64,000 nucleotides of DNA from Leptodesmis sichuanensis A121 (GTDB taxonomy: Bacteria; Cyanobacteriota; Cyanobacteriia; Leptolyngbyales; Leptolyngbyaceae): positions 3,472,001 to 3,536,000 of the forward strand of contig NZ_CP075171.1 in assembly GCF_021379005.1 (NCBI RefSeq). Reading direction: 5' to 3'. Both the position numbers and the translations under genes were made by a program. The notes beneath the pieces are model-generated. The model made no database searches and was not told the origin of the DNA. It saw only the letters and a program-made list of their open reading frames with translations. This document shows, piece after piece, positions 16,549 through 25,546 of this stretch. Every line of letters begins with the position of its first letter. The first letter of the stretch is position 1.

Positions 16549-17616
16549 GTGCAAGTTTCTACTGCTCGTGAAAAAGCCCCTGCATTGAGCTATCAATTCG
16601 GCTGGTTTGACTGGTTCTGCCTCTGGTACCCTCCAGCCTGGTTGATTCTGTTTAACCGTCATTGGCAACATTACAAACCTGACCCCGATGGATGGAATGG
16701 CTTAGAGTTCGCGCTGTTTCTGATTCCAGGGGGGTTTTATCTGGCCCTTCTGCTACGCTGGCTCCGACTCTGGTTGGCACGGAAAGTCTTGCGGCAACCT
16801 GATCGCCCTGATCCGGATCTGTCACCGGATCCAATCTATCAAGAAGCCTTTCGCCAGGAGATTATCAAGCCGATCGTGCATCATTACTTTCGGGGTACGT
16901 TATGTCAGGTTGAGAACTTGCCCCCCAGTGGTCCCGTCATGATTGCCATGAATCACGCCGGGATGTGCTTTCCTTGGGATTTTGTGAGTCTTGCTTTGTT
17001 ACTGGGGGAACAACGGAACTGGTTTGTACAGCCCCTGGCTCATCCCTTGTTTTTTGATCATCCCTGGCTAAAGTGGTGGCTACCCAAAGGATGGGCGCAA
17101 GTCCTGGGAGGTATCCGGGCAGAACGAGAAAGCTTTGAAACAGCTTTGAATTCCTCCAGTTCTCCCCATCGTCACAACCAGGAATTTGCTCTCCTCTATG
17201 CTCCTGAAGGCTGGCGGGGACTGGCTAAGGGGTGGCACCAACGCCATGAGTTCGCCAGATTTGATTCTAGTTTCGTGCGGTTGAGCGTCCGTCATCAAGT
17301 GCCGATCGTGCCTATTGTCTGTGTCGGCAGTGAATGGCTGCACCCGTTTACCAGCAATGTTAATTGGCTGGCCCGCCGTTTCAAGATGCCAATGTTTCCC
17401 CTTTCTCCCTTGATTCCGATTTTTGTGCTGTTTCCTTCAATGGGAATTTGGGCTGTCCGCACCCAATTGAGGTACTACGTCCAGCCGCTGTGGCAACCCT
17501 GGAACCATTCCAATTTAGATGGAACCCAAATTAGACAATCTGTATTACACCGGCTGGCCGAAGACCTGCGATCGCAGATGCAAGTTACTTTGAATCAGCT
17601 ATTAAAACAGATGTAG
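16549..17616 (+). CDS. PlsC-like lysophospholipid acyltransferase family protein
   Basis: The frame stays open back to a TTG at 16474 inside rpaA, but the family body begins near SYQFGWFDWFCLW, so I place the start at GTG 16549 just after the rpaA stop (TTG 16537 is an alternative). The 355-residue product has membrane helices at its N-terminus, then an acyltransferase core: MIAMNHAGMCFPWDF (the His-Asp pair is spaced by seven residues instead of four), IRAERESFE and LYAPEGWRGLAKGW, equivalent to the FPEGxR block. It should transfer an acyl chain to a lipid acceptor, but the spacing marks an atypical subgroup. Tight placement suggests it is read from the rpaA transcript. Confidence 0.72.
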   Translation: MQVSTAREKAPALSYQFGWFDWFCLWYPPAWLILFNRHWQHYKPDPDGWNGLEFALFLIPGGFYLALLLRWLRLWLARKVLRQPDRPDPDLSPDPIYQEAFRQEIIKPIVHHYFRGTLCQVENLPPSGPVMIAMNHAGMCFPWDFVSLALLLGEQRNWFVQPLAHPLFFDHPWLKWWLPKGWAQVLGGIRAERESFETALNSSSSPHRHNQEFALLYAPEGWRGLAKGWHQRHEFARFDSSFVRLSVRHQVPIVPIVCVGSEWLHPFTSNVNWLARRFKMPMFPLSPLIPIFVLFPSMGIWAVRTQLRYYVQPLWQPWNHSNLDGTQIRQSVLHRLAEDLRSQMQVTLNQLLKQM

Positions 17617-17625
17617 GCTCCCGCA

Positions 17626-19392
17626 CTACGATCGGTGAACTCCTGGAATAATGGCAGTACCGACCAGCGGTGTAAATTCGACCAGCGCACCTAATGCAGC
17701 ATTAAATAGGCGAGCAGGCTGCAGTTCGTCCTTGATTAAATTCCAGAGACGTTGGACTTCTTCCGTATGCAGGCGATCGTCGTCTGTCAACGCAATGACC
17801 AGTTGCTGTCTCAAGTATTTGCCTTCGTCGGATAGTAGATATTGCAGTCCTAATTGGGCTGAGGGCAGCAGATCAAAGTTACCTTTTGTGCGAGCTACGG
17901 CAATCAGGTTTTCTAACCGATGCCACTGGAACCGGCCACCCTTGAACAGCACTTCCAACAGTCGGCGACGAATTTCTGGGGATTCTCCCGTTAGCAACCG
18001 CTTCGCCACGTAGGGTAGGGCCACTTCCACAATCCTGAAATTGGGATTAATAGTAAGGGCAATTCCTTCTTGTGTCACCAGGGAACGAATGATCAGGGCA
18101 AACTTGGCTGGAACCCGGAACGGATAGTCGTACATCAACTCCGAGAAGCGATCGGTAATCGTCTTAAAGTTGAAATCTCGTACACTTTCGCCGATCGCTG
18201 AAGAAAATACTTCTTCCAGGGCTGGAATGATCGGCTGAATGTCTACATCTGGAGTTAAAAAGCCCAGTTTGACAAAATCCTTGGCCAGGTCATCGTAATC
18301 CCGGTTAATCAAGTGAACAACGGCATCTACTAAGTTCTCTTTGGTGGTTTCATCCAACTGATCCATCATGCCAAAGTCGATATAAGCCATCTGAGCGCGG
18401 AGTGGCTCGGTCGGTGCTTTACTATCGACGGGACATTGGGGAGCCATAGCAAACAGGTTGCCGGGGTGCGGGTCGGCGTGGAAAAAGCCGTGTTCTAGCA
18501 GTTGCTGTAAACCTGTCGTGACCCCAATTTCAATCAGGTCATCCTTCGCCAGACCCGCTTCCCGAATTCGTTCGGTATCCGTCAGCTTGAAGCCATGGAT
18601 CCACTCCAGGGTTAAGACTCGCTGACTGCTGTAACGCCAGTAGATGGCAGGTACTTTTACTCGTGGATCGCCCCGGAAGTTGGTGGCAAACTTTTCAGCG
18701 TTGCGCCCCTCATTCAGATAATCCACTTCCTCAAACAACTTGTTGCCAAATTCATCCACAATCAGCGTCAGGTCATGACCCAGGTTCAGGGGCAGCCAGG
18801 GCGATAGCCAGCTTGCAGCCCAACGCATCAGATACAGATCCAGGGTCAGAACGGGCATCAGGTTGGGGCGTTGCACTTTAACCGCCACTTCCTCGCCGCT
18901 GAACAATCGGGCGCGGTAGACCTGACCCAAACTGGCCGCCGCCACAGGTTCTAGCGAGATCTGACAGTAACTCTCCTCCAGGGGACGGTTTAATTCGCGC
19001 TCAATAATGCTAAAGGCGATGTGGTTGGGGAACGGTGGAAGCTGATCTTGCAGCTTGGTCAGTTCTTCCAAAAAATCTTTCCTGACCAGATCAGGTCGAG
19101 TAGATAGCGCCTGCCCAACTTTGATGAAGGTTGGCCCCAGACTGATCAGCGTTCTGCGCAGTTGGTCGGCTCGTTTTAACTTGTGTTGCTCCTCCAGATT
19201 TTGTAGCCTGTCAAGCTGCATACCTAAGAAGAAACTCAGGAAGGAGAAGACAATTCGTAGGGTTCGCCAGATTGTCAGCCAGGGGCGGAAGCGATAATAT
19301 TGGGCGATCGCACGAGCGTCATACCGTCTTAACCGTTCAAGGGGATGCTGTCCCACCGTTTCATTAACCTCTCGAATAAAGGAAATGAACAA
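17626..19392 (-). CDS. ABC1/UbiB/AarF atypical protein kinase family protein
   Basis: This 588-residue protein carries the ABC1 kinase domain: KVGQ at 91-94 (IKVGQALSTRPDLV), the alanine-rich nucleotide loop AAASLGQVYRARL followed by AVKVQRP, the catalytic region FFHADPHPGNLF and the metal site YIDFGMMD. The C-terminal extension ends in a hydrophobic hairpin (FTPLVGTAIIPGV). Such proteins support quinone and other isoprenoid lipid metabolism in cyanobacteria and plastids; several paralogues per genome are usual, so no symbol is given. Translation appears to start at TTG 19392. A copy of the dispersed 74-bp element lies 79 bases upstream in the same orientation. Confidence 0.9.
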   Translation of the reverse strand: MFISFIREVNETVGQHPLERLRRYDARAIAQYYRFRPWLTIWRTLRIVFSFLSFFLGMQLDRLQNLEEQHKLKRADQLRRTLISLGPTFIKVGQALSTRPDLVRKDFLEELTKLQDQLPPFPNHIAFSIIERELNRPLEESYCQISLEPVAAASLGQVYRARLFSGEEVAVKVQRPNLMPVLTLDLYLMRWAASWLSPWLPLNLGHDLTLIVDEFGNKLFEEVDYLNEGRNAEKFATNFRGDPRVKVPAIYWRYSSQRVLTLEWIHGFKLTDTERIREAGLAKDDLIEIGVTTGLQQLLEHGFFHADPHPGNLFAMAPQCPVDSKAPTEPLRAQMAYIDFGMMDQLDETTKENLVDAVVHLINRDYDDLAKDFVKLGFLTPDVDIQPIIPALEEVFSSAIGESVRDFNFKTITDRFSELMYDYPFRVPAKFALIIRSLVTQEGIALTINPNFRIVEVALPYVAKRLLTGESPEIRRRLLEVLFKGGRFQWHRLENLIAVARTKGNFDLLPSAQLGLQYLLSDEGKYLRQQLVIALTDDDRLHTEEVQRLWNLIKDELQPARLFNAALGALVEFTPLVGTAIIPGVHRS

Positions 19393-19789
19393 ACCGTGAA
19401 GGTTGGGAGCAACTCAACGCTTAAGCGGCAAAACGGGCTGTGCGGAATCACTCAACAAACCCTCTAAAGCTCAAACCAAGTTCAGCTAGAAACCTAGAAT
19501 ATGCCCATAAAAGAAATTATGGTTCTGACTTGGATAAGGTTTAAAACAATCAGAGTGATAAAATTCCCATCTGCTTGACATTACAGATAGTTAATATCGT
19601 TTCATTAACTATAGTATAGAAAACTACAAACTTTTTCGCGTGCCTATTTTGTCCTACGTTTTGTTGGCAAACCTACAACAAAAACAGAATAGGCTCAGTG
19701 AGAGCCTTTTGTCGATCTGTTCGAGACCAATAAAGGTTAAAGAAATATTAAGTTTTTCAATGTTTTACTCTGGTCTGCTTAACGCTTCT
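19393..19789. other. intergenic region with dispersed repeat copy R4
   Basis: Nearly 400 bases separate the end of the aminotransferase gene (19790) from the ABC1 kinase start. Copy R4 of the palindromic element lies at 19471-19544. The rest is AT-rich. A 76-codon plus-strand frame starting at 19640 overlaps the aminotransferase antisense and is not called. Confidence 0.5.
19471..19544 (-). repeat. dispersed 74-bp palindromic element, copy R4 (diverged)
   Basis: In minus orientation it reads TTTAAACCTTATCCAAGTCAG at one edge and AGCTGAACTTGGTTTGA at the other, matching R1 and R2 in both arms with a different core. The kept arms with a drifted core suggest that the palindrome matters. It lies 79 bases upstream of the ABC1 kinase start, in the gene's direction. 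Confidence 0.7.
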
Positions 19790-20917
19790 TCAAGCCAAAC
19801 AGTCTTTGAGACTATAAGCGACCTGTTCTTGCTGTTCCAGAGTTATTTCAGGGAACATGGGCAGCGATAGCACCTGTTGGGAGGCTTGCTCAGCCAGAGG
19901 AAGTTGTCCTATCTGGTAGCCCAGATCCCGGTAAGCAGGTTGCAGATGTAGCGGTAGGGGATAGTACACCATGGAGGCCACCCCTCTCTCCTGAAGTTGC
20001 GATCGCACTCTGTCTCTAGCCGTTCCAGCATCACGCTCGCCCGTCACCCGAATCGTGTACTGGTTCCAGACACTTTTGCCGCCAGCCATCTCTTGAGGCC
20101 GCGTAATGTTCGGAATGGGGCTGAGGAGATGCTGATAGCGATCGGCCACGTCCCGTCGTTGTTGGTTCCATTGATCCAGGTGGCGCAGCTTGATTTGTAG
20201 AATCGCTGCCTGCACCGCATCCAATCGGCTGTTAACCCCTAGTTCTTCGTAATAGTAAGCCCCCTGCCGACCGTGATCTCGCAGGCGACGCAACCGCTCT
20301 GCGAGCGCCGGGTCGCTCGTGGTGATCGCTCCCCCATCTCCACAAGCTCCCAAATTTTTGGTGGGATAGAAGCTGAAACAGCCAATATGACCAATGCTGC
20401 CGACTTTTTGCCCTTCCCACTCGGCTCCCGTAGATTGGGCACAGTCCTCGATAATCAACAGGTTATGGGTCTGAGCGATCGCCATCAGCCGCGTCATGTT
20501 CACGGGTAGACCAAACAAATGTACGGGAATGACTGCCCGCGTGTGTCCTGTAATCGCGGCTTCTACCTGATCCAGATTAAGGTTAAACGTAGCCAGATCA
20601 ATATCTACAAAGACAGGGGTTGCTCCAACAGCGCTGATTACTTCTGCGGTGGCAACAAAGGTAAATGGGGTGGTAATCACCTCATCTCCGGATCCAATTC
20701 CCAGCGCTCTTAAGGCCAGATACAGGGCATCGGTACCAGAATTACAGGCAATGCATTCCGACGTGCCAATGTATTCAGCAAATTGGCTTTCAAAATCTGC
20801 CACCCAGGAACCACCAATGTAACGCCCAGAAGCCAAGACCTCTAGCGCTGCTGCATTCATCTCTGCGCCAATCAGCTTGTACTGTTCAGACAGGTCAAAA
20901 GGAGGAATTCTGTTCAC
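19790..20917 (-). CDS. DegT/DnrJ/EryC1/StrS family sugar aminotransferase
   Basis: This is a 375-residue PLP enzyme with the fold-type I pattern of nucleotide-sugar aminotransferases: ACNSGTDALYLALRALGI near 57-74, IIEDCAQSTGAEW with cofactor-contacting D158, and FSFYPTKNLGACGDGGAI with Schiff-base lysine K187. The C-terminal LPLAEQASQQVLSLPMFPEI is the family's closing block. It transfers an amino group from glutamate to a keto sugar for cell-surface glycans. The start is GTG 20917, preceded by a GGAGGAATTC stretch lying within the first codons. No sugar dehydratase is adjacent, so it is isolated from a biosynthetic cluster. Confidence 0.88.
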   Translation of the reverse strand: MNRIPPFDLSEQYKLIGAEMNAAALEVLASGRYIGGSWVADFESQFAEYIGTSECIACNSGTDALYLALRALGIGSGDEVITTPFTFVATAEVISAVGATPVFVDIDLATFNLNLDQVEAAITGHTRAVIPVHLFGLPVNMTRLMAIAQTHNLLIIEDCAQSTGAEWEGQKVGSIGHIGCFSFYPTKNLGACGDGGAITTSDPALAERLRRLRDHGRQGAYYYEELGVNSRLDAVQAAILQIKLRHLDQWNQQRRDVADRYQHLLSPIPNITRPQEMAGGKSVWNQYTIRVTGERDAGTARDRVRSQLQERGVASMVYYPLPLHLQPAYRDLGYQIGQLPLAEQASQQVLSLPMFPEITLEQQEQVAYSLKDCLA

Positions 20918-21013
20918 TCACACACACCGTAAGTAATGATTACTACTAGAACCTGATTATGCCTGGAAAGGACAACATCCATCCAAAATCGCAAATCCAA
21001 AATCCAAAATTCG

Positions 21014-21778
21014 ATGAACTCACCTTTGCAATTAGTTTGGGCCTTGGGGCTAATGGCGATCGCGATCGCGCTTTCAGTATGGCAAAAGCTGGGGCTGGAA
21101 GGGAAGCTGGCTATGGCAACGGGACGAACAGTGCTGCAACTCTCGGTTGTCGGGTACGTGCTGGCGATCGTGTTCGAGTTTAAAAATCCGCTGCTGGTGT
21201 TGCTGGTGGTGGGGGTGATGCTGGTGGTGGCGACGATCGTGGCCCGTAACCGCATTAGTCAAAAAATTCCTCGTCTGATTCCTCTGGTCGGCGGCTCCAT
21301 TCTAACGGCTACCGCCCTGACGTTGCTGTATACTAACCTGCTAGTGTTTCAGCCCCCAAGCTGGTATGACCCTCAGTATTTGATTCCCCTGGCTGGAATT
21401 GTGCTGGGAAATGCCATGAATGGGGCGGCGATCGCGGGAGAACGACTGGTTAGTACATTAAATTCCAGTCAGCTTGAAATTGAGACTCACTTGAGCTTGG
21501 GAGCGACTCCCCAACAGGCAGTTGCTCAGTATCGTCGGGAAGCCATCAAAGCAGGCCTGATCCCCACCATCAATACCATGATGGTCGTTGGCCTTGTTAC
21601 CTTACCTGGAATCATGACGGGACAACTGTTGAGCGGTGTGAATCCGCTCATTGCCGCTGCTTACCAGGCTGTTATTATCTTTATGCTAGCCTGTGCCACC
21701 TTAATGACTACCCTACTGGTGACTACTGGTCTCTGCCGCCAGCACTTCAACCAGTTTGCTCAACTCCAGTTATGGTAA
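21014..21778 (+). CDS. fetB: FetB/UPF0014 family iron export ABC permease
   Basis: This 254-residue protein is highly hydrophobic with about seven membrane segments. Family signatures are present: GRTVLQLSVVGYVLAIVF near 37-54, GIVLGNAMNGAAIAGERL near 129-146, LSLGATPQQAVAQYRREAIK, and TINTMMVVGLVTLPGIMTGQLLSG (starting near residue 188; shown here as MMVVGLVTLPGIMTG). FetB pairs with an ATPase, FetA, to export metal. No fetA lies next to it, so the ATPase gene is elsewhere or this subunit is used differently. It is divergent from the aminotransferase gene and converges with the DUF760 gene five bases later. Confidence 0.85.
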   Translation: MNSPLQLVWALGLMAIAIALSVWQKLGLEGKLAMATGRTVLQLSVVGYVLAIVFEFKNPLLVLLVVGVMLVVATIVARNRISQKIPRLIPLVGGSILTATALTLLYTNLLVFQPPSWYDPQYLIPLAGIVLGNAMNGAAIAGERLVSTLNSSQLEIETHLSLGATPQQAVAQYRREAIKAGLIPTINTMMVVGLVTLPGIMTGQLLSGVNPLIAAAYQAVIIFMLACATLMTTLLVTTGLCRQHFNQFAQLQLW

Positions 21779-21782
21779 TGGC

Positions 21783-22136
21783 TTACTCGTCATCCAGTTC
21801 GTTTTGGAGGGACAGGGATCCGGTTAAGAGATTTTCCATCTCCATCCGCTGTTCCATCTGGCGCAAGAAGTAGCCCGTCATCATGGCGGATACCAGTAAC
21901 CCAGCTAAGTTTTCCCGATCGGTGGTGATTTTGACGTTGAATGCCTCGGAGGGCAGCATACCTACCAACCCTTGCACGTTGTGGGAAATTATCTGCTTTA
22001 CATTCGGACTTACAGATTTCGCAACCTGAGCCAGCACCTCCGGTGACTGTAGCTGAAGGTACTTGAGTAGGGGATTGGCCTCTCCTACTTCCGGTTCAGA
22101 GTTGAGAAAGTTTGCACTGTCAGAGTTAAAGATCAT
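21783..22136 (-). CDS. DUF760 domain-containing protein
   Basis: This small soluble protein (117 residues from ATG 22136; a TTG two codons upstream is possible) matches DUF760: NPLLKYLQLQSPEVLAQVA, QIISHNVQGLVGMLPS, FNVKITTDRENLAGLLVSAM and GYFLRQMEQRMEME. The family occurs in cyanobacteria and plastids; members bear on plastid protein quality control, but the role in cyanobacteria is unsettled. The acidic C-terminus (SLQNELDDE) is typical. It is convergent with fetB. Confidence 0.85.
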   Translation of the reverse strand: MIFNSDSANFLNSEPEVGEANPLLKYLQLQSPEVLAQVAKSVSPNVKQIISHNVQGLVGMLPSEAFNVKITTDRENLAGLLVSAMMTGYFLRQMEQRMEMENLLTGSLSLQNELDDE

Positions 22137-22204
22137 TGGCAATCCAATAGGGTATTTAGACTATTGTGGCACTTTCGTCTTAGGGTTGCCTAAGTAGTTT
22201 GTAG

Positions 22205-22275
22205 AGATTTTTGGGGATCGGAGAGCGGAGATCGGGGATTAGGGATCGGGGATCAGAGATCAGGGGTTGGGGATT
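22205..22275. repeat. short tandemly repeated sequence tract (GGGGATC/GGGATTA type)
   Basis: Degenerate seven-base units of the form GGGGATC, GGGATTA and GAGATCA follow one another between scpB and the DUF760 gene. The same unit type recurs at 33671-33710 and inside hemW at 45451-45530. Confidence 0.7.
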
Positions 22276-22340
22276 GGTATCTGTAAAAGAAAATTTGGGA
22301 GGTTCGGTCTTTTCACGAGCCACGGGCCATGCCCCATTTG

Positions 22341-22841
22341 TCATGCTTTTGGTTCGAGATACTGGTTGAGTTCGATCGCCTGATCTTGATGAATTTGGAA
22401 GTATTGGTGAAATTTGTCAGTGACCTGGAGCCAGTAGGAGCGGCCATCAGACTGTCGGCGTTTGCGGACGAAGCCTAGCTCTACTAATTCCTGAACATGC
22501 TGATAAGCGTTTGATCCCCGGATTTCCACCAGATCGGTTTGGGCAATTTTTCCTTTCAGGGCGATCGCGGCCAGGGTTCGCAGCGCACCGACCCCCAGAT
22601 CCGCAGGCAGAAGTTCCTGAATCAGGTGGTGAAACGTTTCCCGCAACTGCAAGGCATACCCATTGGGAGTTTCCACAATTTCCAGAGCACTGTCTCGATG
22701 CGCGTAATCGGCCATCAATTCAATCAACCCTTCTTCCACTGCGGCCCGATCGCACCTGGCATACTCCGCCAGTTCCGAAACCGTCAGGGGTTGGGCTTTC
22801 AGATACAGAATCGCTTCGATCGTGCGGGCAAGAGAAAGCAT
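22341..22841 (-). CDS. scpB: SMC-ScpAB complex subunit ScpB
   Basis: ScpB is one of the two kleisin-associated subunits of bacterial condensin, needed for chromosome compaction and segregation. The 166-residue product has two winged-helix domains: LARTIEAILYLKAQPLTVSELA at the N-terminus and, near residues 85-135, LRTLAAIALKGKIAQTDLVEIRG with VQELVELGFVRKRRQSDGRSY. Length and motifs fit the shorter cyanobacterial form. scpA is not adjacent. The ABC ATPase gene lies upstream on the same strand with a gap of about 115 bases filled by tandem-repeat-like sequence. Confidence 0.88.
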   Translation of the reverse strand: MLSLARTIEAILYLKAQPLTVSELAEYARCDRAAVEEGLIELMADYAHRDSALEIVETPNGYALQLRETFHHLIQELLPADLGVGALRTLAAIALKGKIAQTDLVEIRGSNAYQHVQELVELGFVRKRRQSDGRSYWLQVTDKFHQYFQIHQDQAIELNQYLEPKA

Positions 22842-22955
22842 GGATGGAGTTCAGAGTGAAGAGTTGAGAGTTAAGAGTAGAGTTAACAGTTTTGAGGTGT
22901 CATTCGTCCCTTGTCGGTTGTCCCCTGCCAATGACTAATGACCGATAACAAATTT

Positions 22956-23855
22956 TCAATCTAAATTCCGCCCGGTCAACTCAACAAAAATATCTTCTAA
23001 ATTAGACGGTCTGACCATCTGGCCGGTTTTGTCGGGCTGCTGTTCCAGGTAGGCGTTGGCGGCTTCCAGGGTGGGGAAAAACTGGTACTCCCAGCGTGCA
23101 GCTCCGCTGATCCCTTGGAGATCACCCAATTGCTTGATCACCAGACCTTCTCCATGTTTTTGACGCAACTGTTGCAGGGTGCCGAGTTCAATTAACTGCC
23201 CATTATCCATGATGCCGATACGTCCGGGTTCACCGTTGCCAAAACCACCACAGAGATACTCAACTTCGTCCATGTAATGGGTGGTGAGCAGGATGGTCAT
23301 GCCCTGTGTGTTCAGATCGCGAATGATTTCCCAGAGACGGCGACGAGTTTGCGGATCTAGTCCCACGGTGGGTTCATCGAGAAACAGGATCTCTGGGCGA
23401 TGGAGTAAGGCTCTGGCAATTTGCAGGCGACGTTTCATACCGCCGGACAGAGTTTTAGCGGCATCCTTGCGACGATCGCTCAGTTCTACATAATCCAACC
23501 AGCGATCGATTTCTTGTTGGCGCTGAGGATTAGGGATGTGGTGCAGGCGACCATGAAATTCCATGTTTTCCCACACGGTCAGGTCGCTGTCCACACTCAA
23601 TTGTTGTAGCACTACGCCAATTCGCCGCTTCACCTGTTGGGGACTGCGAACTACATCGTACCCAGCAACCAGAATCTGTCCTTGAGATGGTCGGGTCAGG
23701 GTGGTGAGCATCCGAATTGTGGTGGATTTTCCGGCTCCATTTGGCCCCAGTAAGCCGAAAATTTCTCCCGCTTTGATGTCAAACGACAGATCATTGACCA
23801 CTGGGGCTTTAGTAAAGGTTTTGTATACGTTCTGGAGGGAAACCGCGATCGTCAT
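22956..23855 (-). CDS. ABC-2 type transporter ATP-binding protein (DrrA-like)
   Basis: The 299-residue ATPase has Walker A GPNGAGKST near 39-47, the Q-loop VVLQQ, the signature LSGGMKRRLQIARAL near 140-153, Walker B ILFLDEPTVGLDP and the H-loop TTHYMDE. The C-terminal 80 residues form the extra domain usual in DrrA-type ATPases. It should energise an ABC-2 permease exporting a lipid, polysaccharide or drug. No permease gene is adjacent: scpB follows and an antiporter precedes it by 11 bases on the same strand. Its substrate is unknown. Confidence 0.88.
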   Translation of the reverse strand: MTIAVSLQNVYKTFTKAPVVNDLSFDIKAGEIFGLLGPNGAGKSTTIRMLTTLTRPSQGQILVAGYDVVRSPQQVKRRIGVVLQQLSVDSDLTVWENMEFHGRLHHIPNPQRQQEIDRWLDYVELSDRRKDAAKTLSGGMKRRLQIARALLHRPEILFLDEPTVGLDPQTRRRLWEIIRDLNTQGMTILLTTHYMDEVEYLCGGFGNGEPGRIGIMDNGQLIELGTLQQLRQKHGEGLVIKQLGDLQGISGAARWEYQFFPTLEAANAYLEQQPDKTGQMVRPSNLEDIFVELTGRNLD

Positions 23856-23866
23856 AACAGGTAAGG

Positions 23867-25288
23867 TTAATCTGAACTATCGCTAATGGAAGTAGCAGGT
23901 TTTTCTACGACATCGCCTTGCTCGGTAAACACAATCCGGAGAAAGGGAGGAGCCAGGAAGGTGGTGAGAATCACCATGACAATAATCGCAGCTTCCAGGG
24001 GTTTAGACAGCACTCCACTGGCAGATCCTACGGCAGCAAACACCAAGCCCACCTCGCCTCTGGGAATCATGCCCACGCCGATCGCCAGTCGGTTAATCCC
24101 CAGTTTGCCAAATACGGTCAGACCCGTTACCACTTTACCGACGATCGCCACCACAATCAGAAAAGAAGCCATAATTAGCCCTTCCCGGTTCTCTGGTACA
24201 AAGGGATTCAAGACACTCACATCCGTGCGGGCACCCACGACAATGAAGAAGACAGGCACCAGAATATCGGCGATCGGCACCACCTGTTTGATCAATTCTT
24301 CTCGCTTGTCCGTTTCTGCCAGAATCAGCCCAGCGGCAAAGGCTCCCAAAATAGCTTCTAACTGAATCACATCAGCAATGTAAGCCAGCAAAAACGCGAT
24401 CGTCAGGGCTGGAATCAACACCTTGCCGCGAGTTTGCAACCGCTCCATTAAAGACATCAATATGGGATTCAGCAATCGGCCTAACCAGATCGATCCCACC
24501 AGAAATACGCCCGCACTCACGATCAGGTAAATCACATTGCCGATTTGCACCTGTCCCTCACGAGCCAGACTGGCTACTACCGCCAGCACGATAATGCCCA
24601 ACACATCATCCAGAACGGCGGCTCCGATAATAATCTGGCCTTCACCAGAGGTTAGCTTTTGAATTTCAGCCAGCACTTTTGCCGTAATGCCAATACTGGT
24701 CGCCGTGAGGGCCGCTCCAGCAAAAATTGCAGGCACCACGGGCGTATGAAAGAACCAGAGGAGACCTCCCGTTCCTAACACAAAGGGTGTGACGACTCCC
24801 ACCACCGCTACAACAGTCGCCTGGGGGCCAACCCGGATTAACTCTTTCAAATTCGATTCCAGGCCAATCTCGAACAGTAAGATCACTACACCCAGTTCTG
24901 CCAGGACGGAGATGACTTCACTTTGAGCCGTGAAAACGGATGTCAGAGATTCAGGAGTCAGTGTAGACGTGGTTTGCAGCAAGTGCATTAACAGAGAGCC
25001 GCTGCCATCCTCACCACCTTCGGGAAAGACGAGCAGGTCTAAGGCCGAAACGCCAATCAGAACACCACCGACCAGTTCTCCTAGCACAGGCGGCAGGTCA
25101 ATTCGGGCACATAGCTCTCCTCCCAGTTTACTGGCCAGGTAGACCACCACCAGACTCAGCAACACGCCAGCCAGGATTAATGGCCCATTCGCGGCTTCAT
25201 TAGCAGTTTGGTTGGCCGTTGCCAGCAAGGGTGGCAGGTCGGTTGGTGAATGCAGAGGTAGCAGGTTTGGGAAATCAACCCAGGTCAT
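23867..25288 (-). CDS. CPA2-type cation:proton antiporter (KefB/NapA-like)
   Basis: This 473-residue protein has about 12-13 membrane helices. Family patterns include LPPVLGELVGGVLIGVSAL near 64-82, LAELGVVILLFEIGLESNL near 128-146, GAALTATSIGITAKVLAEI near 189-207 and AVLDDVLGIIVLAVVASL near 222-239, the last holding the conserved acidic pair D226-D227 thought to carry protons. The C-terminal tail is short and lacks a TrkA-N domain, unlike KefB and KefC. It exchanges Na+ or K+ for H+. The downstream ABC ATPase gene starts 11 bases after it. Copy R2 of the palindromic element lies 144 bases upstream. Confidence 0.9.
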   Translation of the reverse strand: MTWVDFPNLLPLHSPTDLPPLLATANQTANEAANGPLILAGVLLSLVVVYLASKLGGELCARIDLPPVLGELVGGVLIGVSALDLLVFPEGGEDGSGSLLMHLLQTTSTLTPESLTSVFTAQSEVISVLAELGVVILLFEIGLESNLKELIRVGPQATVVAVVGVVTPFVLGTGGLLWFFHTPVVPAIFAGAALTATSIGITAKVLAEIQKLTSGEGQIIIGAAVLDDVLGIIVLAVVASLAREGQVQIGNVIYLIVSAGVFLVGSIWLGRLLNPILMSLMERLQTRGKVLIPALTIAFLLAYIADVIQLEAILGAFAAGLILAETDKREELIKQVVPIADILVPVFFIVVGARTDVSVLNPFVPENREGLIMASFLIVVAIVGKVVTGLTVFGKLGINRLAIGVGMIPRGEVGLVFAAVGSASGVLSKPLEAAIIVMVILTTFLAPPFLRIVFTEQGDVVEKPATSISDSSD

Positions 25289-25431
25289 AAGGCTTACCAG
25301 TGGTTCTGTAAAATTCCATTTCTTGATTGTATAGACTTCGTTACAAGGTGAAGCCGGAATTAGAGCGATCGCCCCCTTTTGGCTGGTCTAAAATGGCGTA
25401 GCTTCGCCAGAAATCACGGCAATGGAGGATC

Positions 25432-25505
25432 TAAACCTTGTCCAAGTCCAGAATCTTAGTTTCTCTGATCGGAGAACGACCGTTCTCTAGCTGGACTTGG
25501 TTTAA
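25432..25505 (+). repeat. dispersed 74-bp palindromic element, copy R2
   Basis: Nearly identical to R1 at 9596-9670: both arms (AAACCTTGTCCAAGTCCAG and CTGGACTTGGTTTAA) and the core TTTCTCTGATCGGAGAACGA match with only a few changes. It ends 41 bases before the start of the YdcF-type gene and reads in the same direction. Confidence 0.88.
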
Positions 25506-25546
25506 AACTACACTTGTTCTATCGATAACCAGAGCAGAACCCTTTC

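Noticed and set aside
19640..19870. 76-codon plus-strand frame after the R4 element
   Set aside because: It overlaps the end of the aminotransferase gene on the other strand and has no recognisable features.
21014..21778. Complete FetAB metal exporter
   Set aside because: Only the permease is present; the only nearby ABC ATPase (22956-23855) is DrrA-like with an ABC-2-type C-terminal domain and belongs to another class.
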